Program-made: the position numbers and the translations under genes
From: Amycolatopsis alkalitolerans
GTDB lineage: Bacteria > Actinomycetota > Actinomycetes > Mycobacteriales > Pseudonocardiaceae
Reading direction: 5' to 3'
Assembly: GCF_006152065.1 (NCBI RefSeq)
Contig: NZ_VDFW01000025.1
Coordinates: 1-64,000 of the forward strand
Length of the DNA: 64,000 bases
Shown here: one piece after another, positions 36,971 through 46,410 of the stretch
Layout: each line of letters begins with the position of its first letter
How positions within the stretch are numbered: the stretch's first letter is position 1
The notes under the pieces: model-generated
Database searches by the model: none
Told to the model about the DNA's origin: nothing
What the model saw: only the letters and a program-made list of their open reading frames with translations

Positions 36971-38617
36971 GTGGGGCGACACGAGCCGGCGACCCGGCGC
37001 CACGGGGCCCGGACGGTGCTCGCCGTCACCGCGGCCGTGGTGGTGCTGGGCGCGGCGGGCTGGATCACCGTCGACCGGGTGACCGCCGAACCCGGCTGCC
37101 CGCGTCAGGACGTCGTCCGGGTGGCGGCCGCCCCGGAGGTCGCGCCTGTGGTGGACCGGATCGGCCGCGAGGTCGCGGCAGGAAAGTGCTTCCGGTTCGA
37201 GGTGATCGACCGGGACCCGGCCGCCGTCGCCGCTTCGCTCGCGGTCGGCGACGGTACTCGCCGCCCGGATGTCTGGATCCCCGACTCGACCCTGCGCCTG
37301 CGCCGCGCGAAGGCCGCGGGCGCGGTGGACGTACCGGAGTCGGGGTCGCCGATCGCGACCTCACCGGTGGTGTTCGCGCTGACCGAAGCCGCCGCGAGGG
37401 CGCTCGGATGGCCGGCGAAAACCCCGACCTGGCAAGGACTTCTGACTTCCGGCGTGACCGTGGGCATTCCCGATCCCGGTTCGGACCCGGTCGGCGTGTC
37501 GGCGCTGCTCGGGCTGGCGAAAGCGCTTCCCCCGGGGGCGGACCAGGCGGCCGCGATGCGCCGGCTCTCGCCGAACACCCTGCCGGGCCTGGACGATCTC
37601 TACGCACGGCTGCCGGCCGGCGGCAGTTCGAAACAGCCGATCAGCGCGTTTCCCGCGTCGGAGGCTTCCGTGCTGGCGCACGACGCGGCCGGCGGAGACC
37701 GGCTCGTCGCCGTGTACCCGCCGCAACCGGTGCCTTCGCTCGACTACCCGTTCGCGGTCCTCGGCGACGCGGGGAGCGCCCAGCAGGCGGCCGCCGCCGA
37801 ACTAGTCCGCGCCCTGCTCGGGGCCCGCGGCCAGGCGGCGTTCGCGGCGATCGGGGTGCGCACCCCAGACGGGCGCATGCTGTTCGGCCACACCGGTGAC
37901 ACCCATGTCGCCGCCATCCCGCAGGCGCTGTCGCCGCTGCCGCCGGAGACGGCACTCGACGAGGTGCTCAACCAGTGGGCGAAGGTCAACACCAGCTCCC
38001 GCGCCCGGGTGCTGATCGACGTCTCGGGCTCGATGAACGCCATCGTGCCGGGTAGCGGCGGCCGCACGCGGATCCAGCTGGCGGCGGAGGCGGCGGCCCG
38101 TGCCCTCGGGCTGTTCAAACCGACCTCCGAGACGAGCACCTGGGTGTTCTCCACCGACCTGGACGGCGACCGCGACTACCGCGAGGTGCTGCCGATGGCG
38201 CCGGTCGGCACGCAGCTGGCGACCGGCGCGGCGCGGACGCTGGGTGCGCTGCGGGCGACGCCGAACGGGGGGACCGGGTTGTACGACACGGTGCTCGCCG
38301 CCTACCGGCAGGCGCGCGCCGACTGGGAGGCCGGGCGGCTCAACCTCGTGATCGTGATGACGGACGGCCGCAACGAGGATCCGCGGGGCATCTCCCGCGA
38401 CGGACTGCTCGACGGGCTCAGGCGGCTGCAGGACCCGCGCCGCCCGCTGCCGGTCATCGGGATCGGGATCGGTCCGGACGTCGACGTGGGTGAGCTCGGC
38501 GCGATCACCGGGGCGACCGGCGGGAAGACGTTCATCGCGACCGATCCGGCGAGGATCGCCGACGTGTTCTACGGTGCGCTGGCCGGGCTTTCCTGCCCCA
38601 CGCCGGGATGCACCTGA
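36971..38617 (+). CDS. Extracytoplasmic substrate-binding protein fused to a VWA domain
   Basis: A 548-residue protein with an N-terminal transmembrane or signal helix (ARTVLAVTAAVVVLGAAGWI). It continues with a ~300-residue region resembling a type-II periplasmic binding protein (RRPDVWIPDSTLRLRRAK, GIPDPGSDPVGVSALLGLAK), and a C-terminal von Willebrand A domain (residues ~355-548) with an intact MIDAS: RVLIDVSGSMNAI (DxSxS), the threonine in NGGTGLYDT and VIVMTDGRNED. VWA domains with MIDAS bind Mg2+ and protein partners. There is no transporter gene next to it. Function unknown; an extracellular adhesion or assembly role is plausible. The 3' end overlaps the convergent EamA gene by 49 nt. 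Confidence 0.85.
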   Translation: MGRHEPATRRHGARTVLAVTAAVVVLGAAGWITVDRVTAEPGCPRQDVVRVAAAPEVAPVVDRIGREVAAGKCFRFEVIDRDPAAVAASLAVGDGTRRPDVWIPDSTLRLRRAKAAGAVDVPESGSPIATSPVVFALTEAAARALGWPAKTPTWQGLLTSGVTVGIPDPGSDPVGVSALLGLAKALPPGADQAAAMRRLSPNTLPGLDDLYARLPAGGSSKQPISAFPASEASVLAHDAAGGDRLVAVYPPQPVPSLDYPFAVLGDAGSAQQAAAAELVRALLGARGQAAFAAIGVRTPDGRMLFGHTGDTHVAAIPQALSPLPPETALDEVLNQWAKVNTSSRARVLIDVSGSMNAIVPGSGGRTRIQLAAEAAARALGLFKPTSETSTWVFSTDLDGDRDYREVLPMAPVGTQLATGAARTLGALRATPNGGTGLYDTVLAAYRQARADWEAGRLNLVIVMTDGRNEDPRGISRDGLLDGLRRLQDPRRPLPVIGIGIGPDVDVGELGAITGATGGKTFIATDPARIADVFYGALAGLSCPTPGCT

Positions 38618-39561
38618 TCGCCGCGTCTACTGTGGACGATCTGGACGACGGTCGCGCCGCCCAGCAGGACGAGCGCCCCGGCCAGCTGCACCCAGCTCAG
38701 CGATTCGCCGAGCAGCACCCAGCCCGTGACGATCGTGACGACCGGCTCGAGCAGGCCGATCACGGAAGCGACCGCGGCGGGCAGGTAGCGCAGCGCGGTC
38801 ATGCCGAACGCGTAGGCGAGCACCGTCGAGAGCACGGTGAGGGTGACCAGTAGCGCCCAGACGGGCGGATGCCACGGGCCCAACGAGGCCGGCGCGCCCA
38901 GCAGCGAAGCGGGGATCGTCCATGGCGGCGCCACCGCGCACACCACGATCGCGCCGACCACCATGCCCCAGGTCACCATGCCGAGCGGATCGCGGGTCGC
39001 CGCGGTGTGCTCGCCGATGAGGAAGTACGCGGCCGAGCACACCGACCCGCCGAGCCCGGCGAAGAAGCCGACGGGGTCGAGCGCGAGCCCGGCCCAGACC
39101 TGCGCCACCAGCGCGAGACCGGCCATCGCGAGCGCGATTCCCAGCCACATCGCGCGCGGTAGGCGGATGCGCCGCACGAACCGGGTCCACAGCGCGATCA
39201 GCACCGGTGAGGTGAACTCGAGCAGGATCGCGATCCCGACCGGGAGGCGTTGCGCCGAGATGAAGTAGGTCAGCTGCACGGCGGCCACGGCGAGCAGCCC
39301 GTAGCCCACGAGCGCGGGCAGCTCGGCCTTGCGCACCCGCAGCAGCGCGGGGCGGAAGAGCGCGACGCCGGCCAGGAGGACGACGGCGGCGAGCCCGATC
39401 CTGGCCGCGGCGACCTGTTCCGGTGACAGGCCCGCGAGCATCGCCGGTTTCCCGATCGGGCCCGAGGTGCCGAAGCAGACCGATGAGATGAGGATCAGGA
39501 CCGTGCCGCGCCCCCGCGAGCCTCGCGAGACGGGCGCGACCGCGCGCGCTTCGACTGTCAC
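38569..39561 (-). CDS. EamA/RhtA family exporter
   Basis: A 330-residue membrane protein with ten predicted helices in two EamA repeats (LILISSVCFGTSGPIGKPAM at the start of the first, SVCSAAYFLIGEHTAATRDP at the start of the second). It matches the RhtA-like branch that exports amino acids or other small metabolites (LRYLPAAVASVIGLLEPVVT is the conserved end). The start GTG at 39561 is seven bases from a TAGCCT hexamer and lacks a ribosome binding site; the open frame runs further but through the 21-bp repeat array. Its 3' end overlaps the SBP-VWA gene by 49 nt. Confidence 0.88.
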   Translation of the reverse strand: MTVEARAVAPVSRGSRGRGTVLILISSVCFGTSGPIGKPAMLAGLSPEQVAAARIGLAAVVLLAGVALFRPALLRVRKAELPALVGYGLLAVAAVQLTYFISAQRLPVGIAILLEFTSPVLIALWTRFVRRIRLPRAMWLGIALAMAGLALVAQVWAGLALDPVGFFAGLGGSVCSAAYFLIGEHTAATRDPLGMVTWGMVVGAIVVCAVAPPWTIPASLLGAPASLGPWHPPVWALLVTLTVLSTVLAYAFGMTALRYLPAAVASVIGLLEPVVTIVTGWVLLGESLSWVQLAGALVLLGGATVVQIVHSRRGDQVHPGVGQESPASAP

Positions 39562-39568
39562 GCGGCCG

Positions 39569-39574
39569 AGGCTA
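39569..39574 (-). promoter_or_regulatory. -10 box, leaderless promoter of EamA gene
   Basis: TAGCCT, seven bases, then GTG at 39561. Confidence 0.5.
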
Positions 39575-39641
39575 TGCGCCAGCCCCACCCACTGTCGCCC
39601 GCTTTTCGCGCCCTCCCCGCCGATCCACTCCACCCCGTCCC

Positions 39642-39737
39642 GAGATCGACCTCCAGGACGCTGAGTTCGACGTTCAGGACGCTGAGTTCGACGTCCGGGA
39701 CGCCGAGTTCGACATCCGAGGCGACGGGTTCGACGTT
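39642..39737. repeat. 21-bp tandem repeat array, five diverged copies
   Basis: Units beginning at 39642, 39663, 39684, 39705 and 39726 share the core GAGTTCGACGTT with one to three changes (for example GAGATCGACCTC, GAGTTCGACATC). The period is exactly 21 bp, the same unit as at 22576-22713. The array starts 14 bp after the wrbA stop (minus strand) and ends about 70 bp before the EamA promoter. Confidence 0.85.
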
Positions 39738-39751
39738 CGCGGAGGGGCGAC

Positions 39752-40378
39752 TCACTCGGGTGGGCTGACACGGCCGCGCAGGCCGTTGGCGACATAACCG
39801 GTGAGCGTGGCGAGGCGGTTACCCCGCAGGCGCAGCGCGTCGAGCGCTTCCTTGTCCGGCGCGGCGGATTTCCGTGAGACGAACGAGCCACCGTACGGGT
39901 TTCCGCTGTCCATCAGGTGCGGGTGGGCGTAGCCGAGCGGGACGACGACCGCTCCCCAGTGATAGAAGACGTTGTTGATCGCGAGCACCGTGGACTCCAG
40001 CCCGCCGTGCGCGGTGGACGCGGTGGTGAACGACGTCGCGACCTTGTCCGCCAGTTTTCCTTGCGCCCACAGGCCACCCGTGGTGTCCAAAAACGACTTG
40101 AGCTGCGCGGCCGGCCCGCCGAAGCGGGTCGGGCTGCCCACCGCGAGCCCGTCGGCCCATTCGAGGTCCTCCAGCGTGGCGAGTTCGGCGTGCGGCCCGC
40201 CGTCGACATGCGCCTGCCAGCGTGGGTTGCTCGCGATCGCCTGCGGGGGAGCGGTTTCCGCGACCGTCCGCAGCCGGACCTCGGCGCCCGACTCGCGCGC
40301 GCCTTCGGCCGCCGACGAGGCGGGCGCGGCGGTGTTGCCGGTCGCGCTGTAGAAGACCACGAGAATGCGCGGGTTCAC
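39752..40378 (-). CDS. Flavodoxin-fold NAD(P)H:quinone oxidoreductase, WrbA-like
   Basis: A 208-residue FMN-binding reductase. The phosphate-binding loop is VVFYSATGNTAAPASSAAEG, and SPTRFGGPAAQLKSFLDTTG plus SFTTASTAHGGLESTVLAIN are WrbA/flavodoxin family motifs. These enzymes reduce quinones by two electrons, avoiding semiquinone radicals. GTG 40378 follows GGAG with seven-base spacing. The plsC-like gene is 13 bp upstream in the same direction, suggesting co-transcription. The diverged 21-bp repeat array follows the stop. Confidence 0.88.
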   Translation of the reverse strand: MNPRILVVFYSATGNTAAPASSAAEGARESGAEVRLRTVAETAPPQAIASNPRWQAHVDGGPHAELATLEDLEWADGLAVGSPTRFGGPAAQLKSFLDTTGGLWAQGKLADKVATSFTTASTAHGGLESTVLAINNVFYHWGAVVVPLGYAHPHLMDSGNPYGGSFVSRKSAAPDKEALDALRLRGNRLATLTGYVANGLRGRVSPPE

Positions 40379-40391
40379 GTCGCCACTCCGC

Positions 40392-41201
40392 TCACGGGCG
40401 CCACGGGCTGACGGTGTCCGTCGGCCGGGTCGGGTCGTGGAACCGGGGCCGGTCCAGCTCGCCCGCCCGCAACGGGACCAGCCCGCCGGCGATCGCCCGC
40501 ATGATCTTCGTATGCGCGCGCATCCCGGCGCCCGGCCGCCCGGCATCCACATCGGACAAATCCACCGGCGTGCCGAAATGCACCTTGAACCGGGGCCGCC
40601 GCAACGGGGCGGTGAACCCCGAGCGCGCGAGCGGCAGCAGGTCCGCCGGACCCGCCACCTTCTCCGTACCCCAGTAGACCGCTTCGTGCGCGCCCCACTG
40701 GCTGACCGGGATCACCGGCACCCCGGCCGCGAGAGCGAGCCGGGCCGCGCCGGTCTTGCCGCGTTCGGGCCACAGGCCCGGATCGTGGCTGATCCGGCCC
40801 TCCGGGTAGACGATGATCGGGCTCGTCGTGGTGTGCATCGCCTCGACGGCCTGGTCGAACTGCTCGAGCGCGGTCGCCTTGCCGCGGTCGATCCGCAGGT
40901 GCCCGCTGGCCCGCAGCGCCGGTCCGATCACCGGCGCGTCCAGCAGCCCGCCGGCGAGCAGGAACCGCGGCGCGAACCCCAGCCGGTTGCACGCCGCGAT
41001 CAGCACGAACGCGTCGAACACGCCGATGTGGTTCGCGGCGAGCAGCAGAGGTCTGCCCTTCAGCTCACGCGGGATGGCGCCGGTGACCCGGAGCCTGCCG
41101 ACCAGATGGACGAGCCCGGTGTCCAGTGCCGACATCGTCCGCCAGATCGCCGGCGGCCTCGGGCGTGGCGTCCCCTGTTCCTCGTGGTGCAGCGCGACCA
41201 T
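40392..41201 (-). CDS. PlsC-like 1-acyl-glycerol-3-phosphate acyltransferase
   Basis: A 269-residue lysophospholipid acyltransferase. The catalytic NHxxxxD motif is AANHIGVFDAFVLIAACN, and the glycerol-phosphate-binding motif is IIVYPEGRISHD. Such enzymes acylate lysophosphatidate or related acceptors at the inner membrane surface. I chose ATG 41201, the first in-frame methionine after the divergent ftsK promoter region; CATGCT lies six bases upstream, a weak -10 candidate. An internal ATG at MSALDTGLVHLVGRLRVTG would also fit the domain. The wrbA-like gene follows. The exact acyl acceptor is unknown. Confidence 0.85.
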   Translation of the reverse strand: MVALHHEEQGTPRPRPPAIWRTMSALDTGLVHLVGRLRVTGAIPRELKGRPLLLAANHIGVFDAFVLIAACNRLGFAPRFLLAGGLLDAPVIGPALRASGHLRIDRGKATALEQFDQAVEAMHTTTSPIIVYPEGRISHDPGLWPERGKTGAARLALAAGVPVIPVSQWGAHEAVYWGTEKVAGPADLLPLARSGFTAPLRRPRFKVHFGTPVDLSDVDAGRPGAGMRAHTKIMRAIAGGLVPLRAGELDRPRFHDPTRPTDTVSPWRP

Positions 41202-41303
41202 GAGCAGAGCATGGCAGACAGGGATCTTCACCTGGACGGCCGACTGGGGAGAAAGTTCGCGGTGGGCCGCGAGTGGCGCATGGGACTCGTGGGTTTCTCC
41301 GGT

Positions 41304-41309
41304 TACCGT
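41304..41309 (+). promoter_or_regulatory. -10 box, leaderless promoter of ftsK
   Basis: TACCGT, seven bases, then ATG at 41317. Confidence 0.55.
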
Positions 41310-41316
41310 AGAACGC

Positions 41317-43800
41317 ATGGCAGGCGGTTCGGCGACCACGAGGAGAAGGACGACGGCGAAACGCAGCGGCAGCAAGAGCCCGGCGCGCAGGCCGCGCACC
41401 GGGAGCAAGCCGCGTGCGCGCTCGTCGTCGGCACGGAGGCCACCGGCCCGCCGCTCGTCCGGCGGCACGTTCGCCAAGGCGGCTCGCGGCGGCTGGACCC
41501 TCGTCGCCCGCGGCGTGGGCTCGATGGCCCGGACCGTCGGGCGCAGCCGTGAGCTGGAGCCCGAGCACCGCCGGGACGGGCTCGGGCTGGCGCTCATCGC
41601 GCTCGGCCTGATCCTCGCCGCCGCGGTGTGGTGGCGGGCGGGCGGCCCGGTCGGCGGGTACCTCGAACTGGCCGCGCGGACGGTGTTCGGCGCCGCGTCG
41701 GTGACCCTGCCGCTCGTGCTGTGGGTGACCGGGGTCGCGCTGATGCGGTCCGAACCGCGGCCCGAGGCCCGGCCGCGCATGGTGATCGGCACCGTGCTGG
41801 TCACGTTCGCCCTGCTCGGGCTGCTGCACCTGTTCAGCAGGCGACCCGAGACCAACGACGACCGCATGTACGCCGGCGGCCAGCTGGGCGCGCTCTCCGG
41901 TGGTCTCCTCGCGCGCGGGGTGACGCCGTGGGTGGCCGCCCCGGTGCTGATCCTGGCGCTCGGCTACGGCGTGCTGGTGTTCACCGGCACGCGCGTGCGC
42001 GACATCCCGCAGGCGCTGCGTGAATGGGGCCTGGACCCCGAAGAGCGCGAGCGCATGGCGGAGGAACAGCGCGCGTTCGAGGAGGAGCAGAAGGCCGTCG
42101 ACGAGCCGGATCCGAAGGCCGTCCGCCTGCGCAAGCCGTCGCGGCGCCGCCAGGCCAGCAGCGGGGAAGGGGAGCAGCTCGACATCGAGGCCGCGCTCGC
42201 CGAACCACCGACCCCGGCGCGGCCGAAGGTCAAGCCCGCGGACGTCCCGGAGAAGAAGCCGAAAAAGGCGCCCGAGCCGGCGCTGTCGGTCACCCGGACC
42301 GTCGAAGGCGACTACAACCTGCCCTCGCCGGATCTGCTGCAGCTGGGTGACGCGCCGAAGAGCCGCAGCAAGGCCAACGACGCCATGATCGAGGCGATCG
42401 GCGGCGTGCTGGAGCAGTTCAACGTCGACGCGCAGGTCACCGGGTTCACCCGGGGCCCGACGGTGACCCGGTACGAGGTGGAGCTCGGCCCCGGCGTGAA
42501 GGTCGAGAAGATCACCGCGCTGACCAAGAACATCGCGTACGCGGTGGCGACCGACAACGTGCGCCTGCTCGCGCCGATCCCGGGCAAGTCCGCGGTCGGC
42601 ATCGAGGTGCCCAACTCCGACCGCGAAATGGTCCGCCTCGGTGACGTGCTGCGTTCGTCCAAGGCCGCCAAGGACAACCACCCGATGGTGATCGGGCTCG
42701 GCAAGGACATCGAGGGCCATTTCGTCACCGCGAACCTGACGAAGATGCCGCACCTGCTGGTTGCGGGGTCCACCGGTTCCGGTAAGTCGAGTTTCGTCAA
42801 CTCGATGCTCGTGTCGCTGCTGGCGCGGGCGACGCCGGACGAGTGCCGGATGATCCTGATCGACCCGAAGATGGTCGAGCTGACCCCGTACGAGGGCATT
42901 CCGCACCTGATCACGCCCATCATCACCCAGCCGAAGAAGGCGGCCGCGGCGCTGGCGTGGCTGGTGGAGGAGATGGAGCAGCGCTACCAGGACATGCAGG
43001 CCAACCGGGTGCGCCATATCGACGACTTCAACGCCAAGGTGAGATCCGGTGACATTCAACCGCCGCCGGGCAGCGAGCGGGAGTACCGCCCGTACCCGTA
43101 CATCATGGCGATCGTGGACGAGTTGGCCGACCTGATGATGACCGCGCCGCGCGACGTCGAGGACGCGATCGTCCGCATCACGCAGAAGGCGCGGGCCGCG
43201 GGGATCCACCTGGTGCTGGCGACGCAGCGGCCGTCGGTGGACGTGGTCACCGGTCTGATCAAGACGAACGTGCCTTCGCGGCTGGCGTTCGCGACGTCGT
43301 CGCTGACCGACTCGCGGGTCATCCTGGACCAGCCGGGCGCGGAGAAGCTGATCGGTATGGGCGATGCCCTGTATCTGCCGATGGGCGCAGGGAAGCCGGT
43401 GCGGATCCAGGGCGCGTTCGTCGGCGACGACGAGATCGCCGCGATCGTCAACTTCACGAAGGACCAGGCACAGCCTGACTACACCGACGGCGTCACCGCG
43501 GCGAAACCGGGCGAGGCCAAGGAAATCGACCCGGAGATCGGTGACGACCTCGACGTGCTCCTGCAGGCGGCCGAGCTCGTGGTGACGTCGCAGTTCGGAT
43601 CCACGTCGATGCTGCAGCGCAAACTGCGCGTCGGGTTCGCCAAGGCCGGGCGGCTGATGGACCTGCTGGAAAGCCGCGGCGTGGTCGGCCCGTCGGAGGG
43701 GTCCAAGGCCCGCGACGTGCTCATCAAACCGGACGAGCTGGAGGGTGTGCTGTTCATGATCCGCGGCGGTGGTGGCGGCGAGCCCGACGACGAGGAGTAG
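41317..43800 (+). CDS. ftsK: DNA translocase FtsK/SpoIIIE
   Basis: An 827-residue septal DNA pump. The basic N-terminus (MAGGSATTRRRTTAKRSGSK) precedes about four transmembrane helices between residues ~85 and 220, a charged linker, the alpha domain (GPTVTRYEVELGPGVKVEKI) and the RecA-like motor with Walker A VAGSTGSGKSSFVNSM and Walker B region YIMAIVDELADLMM. The gamma winged-helix domain that reads KOPS-type sequences ends the protein (FGSTSMLQRKLRVGFAKAGR). It clears chromosomes from the closing septum, important in sporulation or division. The start at 41317 is set by the -10 hexamer; a much longer frame upstream is spurious. It is divergent from the plsC-like gene. Confidence 0.95.
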   Translation: MAGGSATTRRRTTAKRSGSKSPARRPRTGSKPRARSSSARRPPARRSSGGTFAKAARGGWTLVARGVGSMARTVGRSRELEPEHRRDGLGLALIALGLILAAAVWWRAGGPVGGYLELAARTVFGAASVTLPLVLWVTGVALMRSEPRPEARPRMVIGTVLVTFALLGLLHLFSRRPETNDDRMYAGGQLGALSGGLLARGVTPWVAAPVLILALGYGVLVFTGTRVRDIPQALREWGLDPEERERMAEEQRAFEEEQKAVDEPDPKAVRLRKPSRRRQASSGEGEQLDIEAALAEPPTPARPKVKPADVPEKKPKKAPEPALSVTRTVEGDYNLPSPDLLQLGDAPKSRSKANDAMIEAIGGVLEQFNVDAQVTGFTRGPTVTRYEVELGPGVKVEKITALTKNIAYAVATDNVRLLAPIPGKSAVGIEVPNSDREMVRLGDVLRSSKAAKDNHPMVIGLGKDIEGHFVTANLTKMPHLLVAGSTGSGKSSFVNSMLVSLLARATPDECRMILIDPKMVELTPYEGIPHLITPIITQPKKAAAALAWLVEEMEQRYQDMQANRVRHIDDFNAKVRSGDIQPPPGSEREYRPYPYIMAIVDELADLMMTAPRDVEDAIVRITQKARAAGIHLVLATQRPSVDVVTGLIKTNVPSRLAFATSSLTDSRVILDQPGAEKLIGMGDALYLPMGAGKPVRIQGAFVGDDEIAAIVNFTKDQAQPDYTDGVTAAKPGEAKEIDPEIGDDLDVLLQAAELVVTSQFGSTSMLQRKLRVGFAKAGRLMDLLESRGVVGPSEGSKARDVLIKPDELEGVLFMIRGGGGGEPDDEE

Positions 43801-43828
43801 CCGGTTCTGGGCGGTTCGTGGGGCGTGA

Positions 43829-44341
43829 TTACAGCTCCAGCAGCATCCGCGTGTTGCCGAGGGTGTTCGGCTTCGCGTACGGCAGGTCCAGGAACTCCGC
43901 CACCCCAGGGTCGACCGACCGGCGCATCTCGTCGTAGACCTGTTGCGGCACCGGGGTTCCGTCGATCGCGCGGAACCCGTGCCTGGCGAAGAACGACGTT
44001 TCGAAGGTGAGCACGAAGATCCGCCGCAGCCCCAGTTCCACCGCATGGTCCACGAGCCGCCCGACGAGGCGGTGCCCGATGCCCTGCCCGCGCGCGGCCT
44101 TGTCCACCGCGACCGTGCGGATCTCCGCCAGATCCTCCCAGAGCACGTGCAGCGCGCCACAGCCGAGCACTTCGCCGCCGGCGTCGGCGACCCAGAACTC
44201 CTGCATGTGCTCGTACAGCGTGACGAGTTCCTTCTCCAGCAGCACTCGCCCGGCGTCCGCGTCCACGAGGTCCTTGATCTGGCGGACGTCGGCGATCCGG
44301 GCCCGGCGGATGCCGACCCGGGTGGCGGGTTCGTGCTGCAC
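43829..44341 (-). CDS. argA: Amino-acid N-acetyltransferase (ArgA-type GNAT)
   Basis: A 170-residue single-domain GNAT resembling the short actinobacterial N-acetylglutamate synthase (Rv2747 type). Acetyl-CoA motif: [20 protein letters not shown], preceded by [22 protein letters not shown] and [12 protein letters not shown] are typical of this ArgA group. It would make N-acetylglutamate, the first step of arginine synthesis. The neighbourhood ftsK-argA-rimO-pgsA-clgR matches mycobacterial synteny, which supports the assignment. The start GTG is six bases from a TACGGT -10 box. It is divergent from rimO over a 72-bp gap. Confidence 0.85.
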   Translation of the reverse strand: MQHEPATRVGIRRARIADVRQIKDLVDADAGRVLLEKELVTLYEHMQEFWVADAGGEVLGCGALHVLWEDLAEIRTVAVDKAARGQGIGHRLVGRLVDHAVELGLRRIFVLTFETSFFARHGFRAIDGTPVPQQVYDEMRRSVDPGVAEFLDLPYAKPNTLGNTRMLLEL

Positions 44342-44347
44342 CGACCG

Positions 44348-44353
44348 ACCGTA
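44348..44353 (-). promoter_or_regulatory. -10 box, leaderless promoter of argA
   Basis: TACGGT, six bases, then GTG at 44341. Confidence 0.5.
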
Positions 44354-44400
44354 TCCGGGCCGCCACGCCCCTGTCGCCGTGGGTTGCCCCACTCGCCAGC

Positions 44401-44406
44401 TACCCT
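44401..44406 (+). promoter_or_regulatory. -10 box, leaderless promoter of rimO
   Basis: TACCCT, seven bases, then GTG at 44414. Confidence 0.55.
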
Positions 44407-44413
44407 GAGTGGC

Positions 44414-45817
44414 GTGCCTGCCGAATCCCGCCGCGTCTCCCTGCTGACCCTGGGGTGCGCCCGTAACGAGGTCGACTCCGAGGAACTGGCCGGCCGCCTC
44501 GCCGCGGGCGGCTGGCAGCTGAGCGACGATCCGGAGAACTCCGAGGTTGTCGTGGTCAACACCTGCGGCTTCGTCGAGTCGGCGAAGAAGGATTCGGTGG
44601 ACACCCTGCTCGCGGCCGCCGACACGGGCGCGAAGGTCGTCGCCGTCGGCTGCATGGCCGAGCGCTACGGCGCCGAGCTCGCCGAGAGCCTGCCCGAGGC
44701 CGACGCCGTGCTCGGCTTCGACCACTACCCGGATCTCGCCGAACGGCTCGGGGAGATCGTCTCCGGGCACAAGATCGCGTCGCACACCCCGGGGGACCGG
44801 CGCAAGCTGCTGCCGATCAGCCCGGCCGAGCGGCCGGCCGCGGCGGCGGAGGTCAGCGTGCCCGGGCATGGCTGGATCCCGCGCGCGCGGCTCGGCGAAG
44901 GCCCGGTCGCCGCGCTGAAGATCGCGTCCGGCTGCGACCGGCGCTGCTCGTTCTGCGCGATCCCGTCGTTCCGCGGCTCGTTCGTCTCCCGGCGTCCCGA
45001 GGACATCCTCGCCGAGGCGGCCTGGCTCGCCGGGGAAGGCGTCAAGGAGCTGTTCCTGGTCAGTGAGAACTCGACCTCGTACGGCAAGGACCTGAGCCGC
45101 GAAGACGGCGGAACCCGCGCGCTCGAACGGCTGCTCCCGCGGCTCGCCGCGATCGAGGGCATCGAACGGGTGCGCGCTTCGTACCTGCAGCCCGCGGAGA
45201 CGCGCCCGGATCTGGTCCGCACGATCGCGACCACCCCGGGCGTCGCGGACTACTTCGACCTTTCGTTCCAGCATTCGAGCGAGTCCGTGCTCCGCCGGAT
45301 GCGCCGGTTCGGCTCGACGGACTCCTTCCTCGCGCTGATCGACCAGATCCGCGAGCTGTCGCCGGCCGCGGGGATCCGCACCAACGTCATCGTGGGCTTC
45401 CCCGGCGAGACCGAGGAGGACGTCGCCGAGCTCGAACGGTTCCTGACGAACGCGCGGCTCGACGCGGTAGGCGTGTTCGGCTACTCCGACGAGGACGGCA
45501 CCGAGGCCGAGACGTTCGACGGGAAGGTCGACCCCGAACTCGTCGCGGAGCGGGTCACCAAGATCTCCGCGCTGGTCGAGGAACTGACCTCGCAGCGCGC
45601 CGAAGACCGCGTCGGCGAACTGGTGGACGTGCTCGTGGAAGACACTGCGGAGGGCGCTGAAGACGGCACTGTGGTCGGCCGGGCCGCGCACCAGGCCCCC
45701 GAGGTCGACGGCGCGTGCATCGTGCTCGACGCGGGTGAAACCGAGGCCGGTCAGTTCGTCCGCTGCCGTGTGGTCGACAGCGAGGGCGTCGATCTCCTCG
45801 TACGTCCAAACGGGTGA
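44414..45817 (+). CDS. rimO: Ribosomal protein S12 methylthiotransferase RimO
   Basis: A 467-residue radical-SAM enzyme that adds a methylthio group to an aspartate of ribosomal protein S12. The N-terminal UPF0004 domain has [20 protein letters not shown] with its cluster cysteines (including [12 protein letters not shown] and VGCMAERYG). The radical-SAM CxxxCxxC is [17 protein letters not shown] near residue 175, and a C-terminal TRAM domain occupies the last ~65 residues. GTG 44414 is leaderless-type. The stop overlaps the pgsA start by four bases (GTGA). Confidence 0.95.
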   Translation: MPAESRRVSLLTLGCARNEVDSEELAGRLAAGGWQLSDDPENSEVVVVNTCGFVESAKKDSVDTLLAAADTGAKVVAVGCMAERYGAELAESLPEADAVLGFDHYPDLAERLGEIVSGHKIASHTPGDRRKLLPISPAERPAAAAEVSVPGHGWIPRARLGEGPVAALKIASGCDRRCSFCAIPSFRGSFVSRRPEDILAEAAWLAGEGVKELFLVSENSTSYGKDLSREDGGTRALERLLPRLAAIEGIERVRASYLQPAETRPDLVRTIATTPGVADYFDLSFQHSSESVLRRMRRFGSTDSFLALIDQIRELSPAAGIRTNVIVGFPGETEEDVAELERFLTNARLDAVGVFGYSDEDGTEAETFDGKVDPELVAERVTKISALVEELTSQRAEDRVGELVDVLVEDTAEGAEDGTVVGRAAHQAPEVDGACIVLDAGETEAGQFVRCRVVDSEGVDLLVRPNG

Positions 45818-46410
45818 GTGCCGTGCCCGACGAGACCCCAGCACCCGTCTCCAACATCAACGTCGCGAACATCCTCACGCTGTCGCGGCTGGTGCTCGTG
45901 CCGGTGTTCGTGGTGGTGCTGTTCATCGACGGGGGGCACAGCACCGGCTGGCGGATAGCGGCCACCGCGCTGTTCGCGCTCGCGTCGCTGACCGATCAGG
46001 TGGACGGCTGGGTGGCCCGCCGCTACGGCCTGGTCACCGACCTCGGCAAGATCGCGGACCCCATCGCCGACAAGGCGCTGACCGGCGCCGCGCTGGTGGG
46101 GCTGAGCCTGCTCGGCGAGCTGTACTGGTGGGTCACGATCGTGATCGCGGTCCGCGAGATCGGGGTGACCCTGCTGCGGTTCTGGGTCATCCGGTACGGG
46201 GTGATCGCGGCCAGCCGCGGCGGCAAGGCCAAGACGCTCACCCAGATTGCCGCGATCGTGCTGTTCCTGCTCCCGCTCCCGGCCGCCGCCGCGCCGGTAT
46301 CCTGGACGTTGATGGGCATCGCCGTGGTGCTCACGGTGGGCACGGGCGTGGACTACGTGCTGCGCGCGGTCCGGCTGCGGGCGGCGGGCACCCGGACCGT
46401 CGCGCCGTGA
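45814..46410 (+). CDS. pgsA: CDP-diacylglycerol-glycerol-3-phosphate 3-phosphatidyltransferase
   Basis: A 198-residue membrane enzyme making phosphatidylglycerophosphate. The CDP-alcohol phosphotransferase signature is intact: [20 protein letters not shown] followed by ADPIADKAL, giving the D-DG-AR-G-D-D spacing. The opening [19 protein letters not shown] is typical of PgsA. Four or five helices. It is coupled by GTGA overlaps to rimO upstream and cinA downstream. Confidence 0.95.
   Translation: MSAVPDETPAPVSNINVANILTLSRLVLVPVFVVVLFIDGGHSTGWRIAATALFALASLTDQVDGWVARRYGLVTDLGKIADPIADKALTGAALVGLSLLGELYWWVTIVIAVREIGVTLLRFWVIRYGVIAASRGGKAKTLTQIAAIVLFLLPLPAAAAPVSWTLMGIAVVLTVGTGVDYVLRAVRLRAAGTRTVAP

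Noticed and set aside
40813-41316. A longer FtsK N-terminus starting at 40813
   Set aside because: It would run antisense through the plsC-like gene; the leaderless -10 box and the basic N-terminus support ATG 41317.
41065-44655. A 1196-codon minus-strand open frame through ftsK and argA
   Set aside because: Antisense shadow of ftsK; the composition is biased and only its argA portion, in another frame, is a real gene.
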